Below, piece by piece: positions 26,293-36,444 of a DNA stretch of 64,000 nt. The notes below the pieces were generated by a model. It saw only the letters and a list, made by a program, of their open reading frames with translations. It was not told the DNA's origin and did not search any database. Positions within the stretch are counted from its first letter, which is position 1; the number at the start of each line of letters is the position of its first letter. This DNA is from Leucocoprinus leucothites (lineage: Eukaryota; Basidiomycota; Agaricomycetes; Agaricales; Agaricaceae). The DNA is taken from positions 1,612,001 through 1,676,000 of the forward strand of contig JAACJO010000002.1 in assembly GCA_013368445.1 (NCBI GenBank), written 5' to 3'. The position numbers and the translations under genes were made by a program.

Positions 26293-28713
26293 TTAAGTCC
26301 GCAAGAAACGAGAGAACACGTTTTGTACTGCAACCTTTTTCATAATCGTTGGCTCTGGTGCTAGAAGGGCACAAGTTAGCCCGATTCAAAGCCACAAAAA
26401 AAATCCACTCACGATCTTGTATATTCTCATCCTTCACCTTTCGTTTGATACTTTCCATAACATCACTGACCGCAGCCCTATCAAAATCTCCCCGCGACTT
26501 CATCAAACCCTCCACAAACGCCAAATTCGGGCCATGCACCTTCGCAAATGACCAATACGACAAGAATACAATATCCTTGCTCGCCTCTAACAACGCAAGA
26601 ATCATCTCCAAAACCTCCAAACTATCATCAATCTCCTTTGCGGGCTTGAGAGTACTAAAGAACAACCGTATCTCAGAAATATCTTCCTGAACACGTCGAG
26701 CCGCCGCTGGCATTTTGAGTTTGGGAGAATTGGCGAGAGCGTTGAGGTAGGTGATAAGAAGGGCATCTAGTAGGTCTTCGACGAGGAGTTCGAGAAGGGA
26801 TGGGTTGAGGAAGGATTGGTAGTCGGACATGTAGTCTCGTATTGTCTCCACAACTTGTTGTATCGTGCCGTCGTACCAGGGTTGTCCAAAGAGAGATTTT
26901 GTGGCGGGTTTGAGATCGTTGAAGATGATATCTATGAGAGTTTGTGTGCATTTCTTTGCTACGTCGAGGTACCCGTCAATAGCATCGTTCAGACGCTCGT
27001 TGATGGGCACACGGTATTTTTCGTGTACTAGGGGTTCAAGACGCGCGAGGAGGGCTTCCGCGTAATCGGCAGACTTGATTTGGTCGTTTGCGAGAGCAAT
27101 ACAATACTCGACCAGACCACCAGCGACTTCATCTGGTTTTTCAGTTTGTTTCTTAAATTCCCCTTCGATAGTTTTGACCCATTTTTCTTGTAAACCACGC
27201 ATAACGCGATTCGTCTCGCCAACGACTCGTGCAAGAATGGCGCCTTGACCACTCTCAGCTGCGAGATCGATTTGCTGGTTTACCATCTGGAAGAGGATGA
27301 CGGCACCCTGAGTTTCGTACAGGCCCTCGCTGTCGACTTCAGGTGGATTCTCGCGCTTGGTGAATTCTGCGATTTCGGTCTTCATGAGATTGTTTGACCA
27401 TTCGTCGAGTTTTTGAACAATGAGTTGGAGATAGTCTTCGATGAGGTTTTGCTCTTTGCCATCTAGGAGAGGAGGATCGAGAAGGTCCATCGAGATATTG
27501 AGTTCCCTCATATTCTCTTTGTATTCTTTCAGCCAGTCGAACAGAGCGAGCAATAGATTGGCGTCAGTCTTTGAGCTGGCAAGACGTTTGACGATAGTGT
27601 TTAACGCCTTGTGATACTCTCGTATGTAATGAGTGTAGATGTCGTAATCGGGAGGGAAGCATGGCACGACGTCTTTTTCGATGCGAATAAGGTCTTGATA
27701 CATCCATGTCAGATTGGCGAGGAAACCGACGGGGTCTTTTTCATCTCGTTGGAAAGCTTCCTCGAATTTGACTTGGATGGACTCGGTGATAGCTTTGACA
27801 ATTTTTGAACGGTAATGTTTAAGAACCCGTGCGTTGGCTACCATAGATCTGAACTTGAGCGCAGCATCCACTTTGGCTGCTTTCTTGACGAACCGGAGTG
27901 CGACTGCCTGTTTGAAACAATTGTACAGCAATGAGCACAGAAATCCGCAGCAAGGTGATACATGAGAGACACTTTACCTTTTCGTCTTCTCGGCCTTCGA
28001 GTTCGGCAACTTTGATGAGTTTGACCACAGCGTCCGGTTGCCCAGCTCGGATCAGGTTGAGAATATTACGAGCAAGCTCGAGGATGTATTCATCGAATGC
28101 AGCAATGACACCGTTGAGACGCTCGAAACCCTGGGCAAGCGTTTGCTGAGAGCTCTGTTTGGCCTTTTTAGCCTGGTGCATGGTCTGATTGCGGAAACTC
28201 TCGAGTTGGTTGAGTTGGTAGTGGATGATGAGGAGGTTAGGTGCAGGACCGAGGATATCTTTACTATCTGACGCGAGCATGCGTTCGATATCGTTGAGCT
28301 TGGCCTCCATTTCCAGGAGGTTGTTGACCATTTCCTCTGTCGACTCGAAATTTCGGTGTACCATTGATACCTATGCCCATCGTTCAGTCCGCAGTTCGAG
28401 AGAAACTGAGAGCCCGACGTACCCGACTAATCTGGTCAAACGTTGGGACTCTGATATGCGGATCCGCACAAGCTTTCTCAATACCAAGCATCTCATCCTT
28501 CATAACCTGCACATTATCCCTTGTCCCAAACAACTTTCTCAATCCTTCCCTCGTAGCCTGTAATTGTTCCCGCACACCATTCTTTAGCCGAGCATCGATA
28601 GAAGCTTTTTCCTTCTCAAGTTTCTTACGAAAAGCGGATATCTTGGCAAGGTCGTCTGGGGATTGGAGATATTCCCCTACAGCCTGTGCTGCGGATATTG
28701 GGGCAGCGGCCAT
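26293..28713 (-). CDS. SEC6: Exocyst complex subunit Sec6
   Basis: Subunit of the exocyst, which tethers secretory vesicles at growth sites. Exons are 28713-28423, 28370-27978, 27907-26413 and 26360-26293 (748 aa, normal for fungal Sec6). The N-terminal coiled coil has VGEYLQSPDDLAKISAFRKK and EKASIDARLKNGVREQLQA. The helical-bundle body contains RFVKKAAKVDAALKFRSMVA, LTWMYQDLIRIEKDVVPCFP, VDSEGLYETQGAVILFQMVN and MSDYQSFLNPSLLELLVEDL. The last short exon ends in VFSRFLRT. It is convergent with QNS1 (140 bp between stops) and divergent from COQ6 (111 bp between starts). Confidence 0.94.
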
Positions 28714-28824
28714 GGTGATGGTTGTGGGAGAGAGCAGTGCGGGTTGTGTAATAGGGGAAGGTCATTATTGTGTGAAGCGAGAGACAGATATTTATTACTC
28801 CCCCACGTGCTCAATCTTGTTCTT
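28714..28824. promoter_or_regulatory. Shared promoter between SEC6 and COQ6
   Basis: Only 111 bp lie between the divergent start codons (28713 minus, 28825 plus). Both transcripts must initiate here or within each other's leader. Confidence 0.5.
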
Positions 28825-30810
28825 ATGCGTCCTCCACCGGTTTTGTGTCGGCGACTTCCCCGACGCGTTTTTAGCTCGGTTACACCTCTAAGATATTCGT
28901 CTACTGCAGCTGAAAGTGCTCCGGCGTATGAGGAATGTGATGTTGTCGTAGTGGGAGGTGGTCCCGTTGGCTTGGCTTTAGCGGGTGCACTCAGTACGTT
29001 CATTGCTTGTCACCGCAATGTGACGCTAACTTTGCTGTTCTTAAGACTCTTCTAAGGCGGTACAAGAGAGCCTACGCATCACTCTAGTCGAAGCTGGTGA
29101 CTTAGATAAAATTCGAAACTGGCAACTCCCTCCTGAGAAATATTCGAACCGCGTTAGCTCGCTCACGAATGCCTCCCATGCATTCTTACAAGGTAAGCAA
29201 CACACTCCCGGGGACCCATTCACCACCTGAATTCTTCTCGTCTATACAAGAAATTGGCGCATGGAACTACGTCCAACACGAACGAACATGTCCCGTTGAG
29301 AACATGGAAGTCTGGGACGGTATTTCCGACGCACGAATCAACTTCAATGCCTCCGAAATGGCGACGACAACACCACAAACCCACCATAAAGGCATGGCTC
29401 GCCTAACGGAAAACCTAAACCTTCAACGAGGCCTCTTACACTTCTTGGAAAAAGCACCAGGGGTGGATCTCATCCACCAAACTAAAGTAACCTCTATCAA
29501 TCGAGAGTCGGACGGACCTGGTGCTTGGCCGGTTGTCGATCTCGACAATGGTCGTCGGTTGAGAGCCAGATTGTTGGTGAGTCCCCTGAGGACCAAGGTT
29601 TGAAGCAGCTGACATCTCGGGGGACGTTACAGGTCGGAGCAGACGGATTCAACTCTCCAGTCCGAGCTTACGCGCAAATACCTTCCTTTGGCTGGTCATA
29701 CGATACCCAAGGCATAGTAGCCACACTCATCCATCGTCCACGAGGAGCATACGAAGGTTCCAACACTACCGCCTATCAGCGTTTCCTCCCCACAGGACCC
29801 ATCGCATTCCTTCCCTTATCACCTACCGTCTCCTCCCTCGTATGGTCCACCAAGCCCGACATTGCGAAAGCTCTACAAGCGAGTGACACCTTCGTCCTCG
29901 TATGCATGATAAATGCCGCTTTCCGACTGCCTCAGCTCTCACTTCAATACCTCTATGATCGGATATTTGAGGCTCAGGCTAAGGGTACACCGTTGACGGC
30001 GGAGCAGGTTCAGGAAGAAATACTTTGGCGAGAGAAGAGCCATGCTATTGATCAACATTCCGCGCGATCAACTTCCAGTACACTGGCACCTGTTGGAATA
30101 CCTCCTGCGGACTCAGAGCTCTTCCCGTCGCTTGTAACTTCCATCCAAGATGGAACTGTTGCATCCTTCCCTCTACGATTTAACCACACCGAGTCGTATC
30201 TTGGTGAAGGCGCAGGAGCACGCACAGTCCTAGTTGGCGATGCAGCACATACCACTCATCCTCTTGCTGGACAAGGCCTCAACTTGGGTCTCGGAGACGT
30301 CGAATGCCTCGCGAAATGTATTGAATCAGCCGTTCTTTCAGGAAATGACGTCGGTGAGCATAATTTCACATCTGAAAACCGAACACAATGTTATGTATTG
30401 TACGAGCATAATGAGCTGACGTAGCTCAACTACGTATAGGATCATATACGGCCTTGCAGCCGTATGCACGGGAGCGATACCTCATAAACCATACGATGAT
30501 GGCTGCAGTGGATAAACTACACAAAATGTACACCACCGATTTCGAGCCAGTCGTATGGGCGCGGTCAACAGGCCTGGAAGTGGTCAACGAGCTGGACTCG
30601 CTCAAAGCAGCCATTATGATGACAGCGGGTGGCAGTGGGAGTCACAAGTCATCAAGCGCAGAATTATCGGGATGGGGGGCGGTAGCCAAGGGTGTCGAGG
30701 CTCTAAGCAGCGCTGCTCAGGTTGCACGGGCCTCTGGTGGGGGTATCGGGGGTATAGTTGGTACTGGCGTGCAGAGTTTAGTAAAGAGGATGACGAGTGA
30801 GCGCCATTGA
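28825..30810 (+). CDS. COQ6: Ubiquinone biosynthesis monooxygenase Coq6, mitochondrial
   Basis: FAD hydroxylase of the coenzyme Q ring (C5 hydroxylation) on the matrix face of the inner mitochondrial membrane. Exons are 28825-28993, 29046-29192, 29251-29576, 29633-30353 and 30440-30810 (577 aa). The first 35 residues are Arg/Ser-rich with almost no acidic residues (MRPPPVLCRRLPRRVFSSV), a typical presequence. Then come DVVVVGGGPVGLALAGAL (FAD Rossmann), KYSNRVSSLTNASHAFLQEI, LLVGADGFNSPVR and the UbiH/Coq6 signature LVGDAAHTTHPLAGQGLNLG followed by LGDVECLAKCI. The C-terminal 70 residues extend beyond the conserved core and are Gly/Ser/Ala-rich (GGGIGGIVGTGVQSLVKR). No key residue is missing. 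Confidence 0.94.
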
Positions 30811-30951
30811 GCAACGGCGGCGTAATAAGTATACGACTTGAAAGGTAATCTCAAACAAACGAGTGGGAATGATACAGGTGTGAAGTGAAGTAAGAAAGCG
30901 ATTGAAACGTGTGAGTGTTGTAAACCTAGAGTAGACGGAGGCGACTTCAAT

Positions 30952-31989
30952 TCAAACGAATGAATGAGGAACGGGAAAGTTCCATTCCCGGGTCGAGTCC
31001 CGGAGCCAATCGAGTAATGCATATTCAGAGTCTACTCGCTCCTTGGTTGGGACGATGGTAACCCGGATTCGGGGCTCGAGTAGCATGATCTTCTTGACCA
31101 TTCGTTGATATGCTACGGAGAAGAAACCTTTCCTCTTGTTGGGTGCCTCAACGCGGATCTCTTCGATCTTGTCGAGGAATTCATCCTCGAATCTCTTAAA
31201 GGGCCGGTTGGGCGGCAAATCCAAACCGAATACGGAGGCTATATCTTCCAAGAGATCGTCGGCGGTTCTTTGGCATTGGAAGAAGAGGTGGGTGACATTC
31301 GGTGCACGTGTGCGAATCTCGTGGAAGGTCGTCTTGGAATGATCCGTGAAGCCGCAGAAGCGTATGCGTTTGAGAGAAGGGAAGTCGACTGAAGGAGGAG
31401 CCATGGTTGGGACGGCGGGGAAGCCGTTGAAGAGGGTAAATTCAACGAGCTCGGGCATGGGAGTGGAGAGGAGAACGGTGGGCCTTGCAACAGACGAGCA
31501 TAGATAAAATGTTCGGACTGTGGGCGCAGCAAAGCCTAAAATACCGTAGAACGCATCACAGGCATAACCCTGTATATGAAGATAAGCATAACGAGAACTG
31601 ATAAAAAATTTGAGGGGGGGACGCACATAGTGAGTCTGCATGGCCCATTGGTAACCGTCTATTGGACCCTTTTCACCAGGCCGTATCTGCTCATGGGCGG
31701 AAATAAAGAGATGGATGATACGGCGGAGGTGGGGAGGCTTAGCCTCAAGAACTTTGAAACACTTGAGGATCTGAGGCATGCCCCAAATAGCAATGGAGCG
31801 ATACTTGAATTCCGCCGATACGTCGTGAACATAGCGAGAAGTGAGGGAAAGGGCGCGACCTGTGCGGCCGTCGTCGTCGCAGGCCTTTTCGTATATCTGC
31901 TTGCAAATCTCTGGGGGAAGGAGCTCGAGCATGTTACGGGGCTGGGGCGGAGGGGAGGGCTTTGGCTTGGAGGAGAATAAGGATAACAT
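30952..31989 (-). CDS. F-box-like / leucine-rich hypothetical protein
   Basis: Single long open frame of 345 aa with no defined function. MLELLPPEICKQIYEKACDD, then a RALSLTSRYVHDVSAEFKYR helix, is an F-box-like start of the kind seen in the large, fast-evolving F-box families of mushroom fungi. The rest has repeated short hydrophobic strands (HLRRIIHLFISAH, FPSLKRIRFCGF, APNVTHLFFQC), suggestive of irregular leucine-rich repeats. If so, it would act as a substrate receptor for an SCF ubiquitin ligase, which is an inference. Positions 31626-31570 (57 nt) have good GT and AG ends in phase 0, so this stretch could be either an in-frame intron or coding; removal would shorten the protein to 326 aa. 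Confidence 0.65.
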   Translation of the reverse strand: MLSLFSSKPKPSPPPQPRNMLELLPPEICKQIYEKACDDDGRTGRALSLTSRYVHDVSAEFKYRSIAIWGMPQILKCFKVLEAKPPHLRRIIHLFISAHEQIRPGEKGPIDGYQWAMQTHYVRPPLKFFISSRYAYLHIQGYACDAFYGILGFAAPTVRTFYLCSSVARPTVLLSTPMPELVEFTLFNGFPAVPTMAPPSVDFPSLKRIRFCGFTDHSKTTFHEIRTRAPNVTHLFFQCQRTADDLLEDIASVFGLDLPPNRPFKRFEDEFLDKIEEIRVEAPNKRKGFFSVAYQRMVKKIMLLEPRIRVTIVPTKERVDSEYALLDWLRDSTREWNFPVPHSFV

Positions 31990-32373
31990 GGGAAATGGAG
32001 GGAAGGAAGAGCTGGAGGAGCAGGTCTCATTTTATATATATTCAGCGGCGACCCTGAGCTGTCAGGGACTCGGGTGAGCATTTTTGGCTCGGGATTCGAG
32101 ATCCTATGTTTTGATGGTCTAACTGACTACATACTCGACAATGGAATCAACTGCGATGAAGTGGTATGTCTGGAGATTCTCCGAGAATTTGTCGGTGAAC
32201 AGGCGCCCTCACGGCGGCGGAATGTTCTTCACCACCGACTCCCTGCCCAAGCACTCCCCGCCCTGACCGACAACGATATACTTGCGTTCCCCGCTCCTCA
32301 TAGATTCAATGTAAAATGTTATTTCCCCCGACGCTATGCCTATTCACCCATCACTCCCTGACAGACGCCTCGA
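31990..32373. promoter_or_regulatory. Divergent intergenic region
   Basis: 384 bp between the F-box-like gene (minus) and the coiled-coil gene (plus). An A/T-rich TTTATATATATT at about 32030-32042 is a possible TATA element. Reading frames near 32074-32360 are open but give no consistent splice into the downstream gene. Confidence 0.35.
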
Positions 32374-33138
32374 ATGTGCATTACAACGGCCCGTACAGAC
32401 CACCTCACCCATTCCCTTTTGCAGTATTTTCCCCGAGGTGCGAACTTTCGGGTGCTCTGGGTTTTATCTCATTATTTGTAACCGGCTTTATCAGATACTC
32501 GGGATTCTACGATTTCAAACGAGCTCAAGCTCTTGGAGAACATCCAGCGCCTTTTGGACAGTGTCCGGGACAAGCACGATGAAAATATTGCGCTCCTTGA
32601 GCGAGTCAACGGTCTGGTGGACCGTGTATTGACCGTACGACACTTTACAACACACCCATTGTACCCGTGTTCAGGAACTGATCATCCCTCCCAGGTCCAA
32701 GCACGATTACACCAGGAACTCCAACAAGCGATAACTATAATCCCGCCTCACCGCCACAAGCTCACCGCAGCCCACTGTGACTATCTCTCAGCGATGATCG
32801 AGTCCTCTTTGGTCAAAATATCTCTATTGCGCGTACGCGCTCACCGTTCCCTTTATGGAGCTTCTTCCCAAACTGGTACTCAACCTGAACACGAGGCAAC
32901 CCTCGCTTCGGCACTCGGCATGGCTTACCGTAAGCTCAAAGCCGATGAAGCGCACATGCGGGAAGAAGAGAAAGGTTTGGACCAGAGGCTCACGGAGTAC
33001 CAGGACCTTCTGAATGTAGTTGACGGTTGTGGTAATGGTGGCGGGTTCCAGCAGGTTGTAAACGATTGGACCAATGTGAAAAAGGAGACTGAAGAGTGTC
33101 GTAGAGATTTGAGGAGGCTCGGATGGACCGGGGATTGA
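32374..33138 (+). CDS. Coiled-coil protein of unknown function
   Basis: Spliced model 32374-32437, 32495-32634 and 32695-33138 gives 215 aa starting MCITTARTDHLTHSLLQYFP. I do not recognise the family. The product is mainly helical: NELKLLENIQRLLDSVRDKH and NIALLERVNGLVDRVL form a heptad-like coiled coil, followed by HRHKLTAAHCDYLSAMIESS and a second coiled segment KLKADEAHMREEEKGLDQRL, and it ends VKKETEECRRDLRRLGW. No membrane segment or signal peptide is present. A structural or complex-scaffold role is possible but not shown. The start is chosen because this ATG is the only one that joins in phase through the first intron. A second donor at 32629 would shorten exon 2 by two codons. Confidence 0.65.
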
Positions 33139-33785
33139 CCATGAAGGTCTCAGTGTATTCCCGTAGCCTTGGTTGCATGTTGCATTCCTCCTTCGTTCTC
33201 ATTCACCCCATGGATCATGATTTTCAGCGCCCCTATCACGGTTACGAAAAGCCCTCCCCTATTGATATGCACACCTCAACAGCCTCGTGTTTCCTTAACA
33301 CCAATGGGCTTGTTGAAGTCTATGTACGACTTGCTCCGTGAGCTTCTAGAATCTAGACCCGACTTCACTAAACCGTAGTTGGGGTCTTTGAACGGTGCTG
33401 AAATTCACCAAGGCAACAATTATCCCGCAAAAAGAACCCGCGAAGGGCTAAACTTGAGCCTACCCACCTTGACCATCCACGATAGGAAAAAGTACTTACA
33501 CACCATAACCACTAGCGTGTTTTTTTACGTGGACTAAAAAGCAATGATTAGTCGGGAGCGTGATATTAACAGCTGTTTAGCACCTCGATCGGGTTTTGCA
33601 CTTTTCCCTGATTGTACTTGAGTAAGTCTCCGAGCTCCCCAGAAAATTGAAGCTCGTGTATGTAAGTATATATGTACGCCCCGCGGGTGTCCGTGGCGTT
33701 GAATCAATGGTACAATGGGTAATGCACACACATGTATCGCAGCCGAGACGGACAATGATAAGTATGAATTCTTTCATTTCACGAG

Positions 33786-33805
33786 CGTCTTCGAATTCGA
33801 AGACG
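33786..33805. repeat. Perfect 20-bp palindrome
   Basis: The sequence CGTCTTCGAATTCGAAGACG is identical to its own reverse complement, centred on GAATTC. It lies in the gene-poor interval about 650 bp past the coiled-coil gene. It could form a hairpin or bind a dimeric factor; no function is evident. Confidence 0.85.
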
Positions 33806-36420
33806 TATGAACGCCGCCTATGAGCTCTATGTATGTATTAAAAGAAACTTTTACACTTGTATGCATCCATAGGTCCCGGATCTGTCATCAAACTTCTTCC
33901 AAGATCGGCACTGACTCCAATCGCTGAAAGTGCCAAACGCCCCCAACACATTCAGAGCTAGAGTAGATACTTTTGGATATACGGAGATTCTTCAACCCCG
34001 TCTAATATTGCCGCGTGTGTGAGAGGAGCGACCTTGAATACACACCAAACCAACGAAAGCACAAACGTAGTTGGTTGTCGGCTTGGCGAGAGGTATCTTT
34101 AGGTGCGTACCTATGAGGAAGGGCTCTGAAAATAAACATTGATAACCGAGTTATGTGTGTAGAGACCACCAATAACATTGAACTATTGAACATTGAAGAG
34201 CGCTTCTTCTTCTCAGTTAGCGAGTGAAGAAGTTACCCCAGATGGTATAAACAATGTGTCTATTTATTCATGTCTCTCTCTTTTCATATCCGCTCTCCTG
34301 TCGGCGGATTCAAATTATGCCCTATCTTCTATGAATGCTTCTAGCAGAACAAGGAACCGAAATCGTGGAAGCCCGTCCTCGCGTCCGCGTCCTCGGAGCT
34401 CATGAGTAATTATAATCACCGTTGTTTACAAAACTGAAGTTAAACTTGCGCAAGGCTGGGTTGGTCCTCTCGGGGTGTGACCTGGATGTATACTTGGTTA
34501 GTCAAGTCTCGTGTGGTGTTCTTCGTTTTGCACGTGTGTATTACACTAGAGTCCGCTTTTTTCGACGAGTAAGTCGTCGAGCTCCTGACTTATTACGCGG
34601 GGGACGAGATCCGTCGCGTGCCCGTACTATAGTACTCGATTTCTTCGATGGCTGGAAGGGGTTCCTTTGGCCCACTAGCAGCCAGTAGTTCCTCTCGGTT
34701 CGTGTCTTCTCCCTGGCAACCCCCGTGCATCTCGTGCATCCTGTACATGCTTCCATCCACATACAGTATTTTTCACCGTGCGCGCACCATGCCTTACCGG
34801 TCATGTACCGCTGAGCTAGCCTTAAGTACTATTCCAGTATTTTGCTTTATGGCGAAAGGAGTACTGTGATGAATTCCATGACTTCAGCCTCAGGCGCAAA
34901 AAACGCGACATATCTTACCTTGTAAAGGTTGCCCCTGCCCTGCCTTTTCACCCCCGGATTTGTATATCGATCTCGTGCAGTGCGTGCGCTACATTGCGGA
35001 GGTGGAGATTAAACGTGGCGAAATGCTTGTTTTGTTCGAGCGGAAATGGTATAGTCAAAAGGGAAGCACAGCCAGTAGTATTAGGTACCGCCTAAGCGGA
35101 GAAAAGCCGTTGCTTTGTTTTGACATTCCCCATTGGAGGTGATAATACAGTAAGAAATCATTAGAATTGACTTCAGGTTTATCTTCTGTCTGAGCTGTGG
35201 TCCTGGAAGGGCTGATGAATATGTATGTATTGCTTGAGTGAGTGGAAATTGGGTTTGAACACCGGTAAGAGACCGACTGGGTTTTTTGTCGTCTGTATGT
35301 ACATGACGGTGTCATTAACGGAGCTTAGGAGTCGAATTTTTGAGATAATTCCCAAGGATTGTCACTTTCCACTCGTAGACAATTAAAAAGCTAACGACAT
35401 GCCCCACTGTCTTGTTTGATTAAGTTGCTGATTCGCTGCCGGTCATTAGAATGAACGAGAGCCTAAAGAGGACATTGCACCGGAAAGTCCGCTCCTCTCC
35501 AAAAAAGTCGGTCTACTACCTCCTACTACAGGAGGCACCGAAGCCGATGATTAATCTTGAGCAGAATTTCCTACGATGGCTTGAGCCTGCAGGTGGTGAA
35601 ATTGACATTTAATATTCGACTTAGGAGTTCATTATGATGCAAGTGTTTGTCCATCATGGGTTGTGTGTAATTAGTAACGTTAACCGTCTCGGTGACTTTA
35701 GAAGAATCATTTCAACCTGCGTCATCGAGCCTCAGTTTAGCGACCATGGTGGGGCCTCAAGGCGCCAACCTAACCATTTGCAATAGACAGACTAAGCAAC
35801 TTAGGCTCGTGATAGGCTGTTTCTGCTGTGGTCATTGTATGGAGTCTCTCCCCACTATTCGGGGGATTCAGTGCTTGGGCCTCCAAGATTGATGAGTGAG
35901 CAAAGAGGGATCCGAAGTGGATCGCGAAACAGATGGTTATCACCACATGCGTCCGTGACAGAATGACTCTCTGGGAAGGAAGAGGACTAGGATGAAGATG
36001 CTTTACTTGGAAGTGATCTACGCTCCTTCAGGATAAGTCGAATATGATGCGCGCATGGCGAGTGTCATTGCCGACCGACGAGATACAGCCCTCGAAGAAG
36101 TGCGACGCGTAGAGGAAAGCCCGACGCGTGCGTCGGCTGCGCAAAAAGGACCGCTCCCGCACCTTGTCCCATTCCGAGACTCATTGAAGGACTGAAGGAG
36201 ATAATTCACGAATTAATTTGATGCTCATGATCAATCAGCTTACCACTAAGCGACTAAATGTCCCTGATACTTAGATGGCTTGGCAGAAAATTGTGAAGAA
36301 CGGGGAAAGCTGTTGTTTTGCGACGCCACCAAGGTTTCATGGAGCCACCTGGGACCAGAACCATGGGTCTAGTAAATATCGTAGACCGTATGGGAGCTAC
36401 GCCGAATTTTCGCGGACCGG

Positions 36421-36444
36421 CCGATGGTCCCTCGAGACCATCGG
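36421..36444. repeat. Inverted repeat, 9-bp arms, 6-nt loop
   Basis: CCGATGGTC (36421-36429) is followed after six bases by its reverse complement GACCATCGG (36436-36444). It lies in the gene-poor interval. No U-tract or coding context is attached. Confidence 0.7.

Noticed and set aside
30978..31010. tRNA 3'-end-like GGGTCGAGTCCCGGAGCCA
   Set aside because: It lies within the F-box-like coding sequence, and no A box or cloverleaf occurs upstream.
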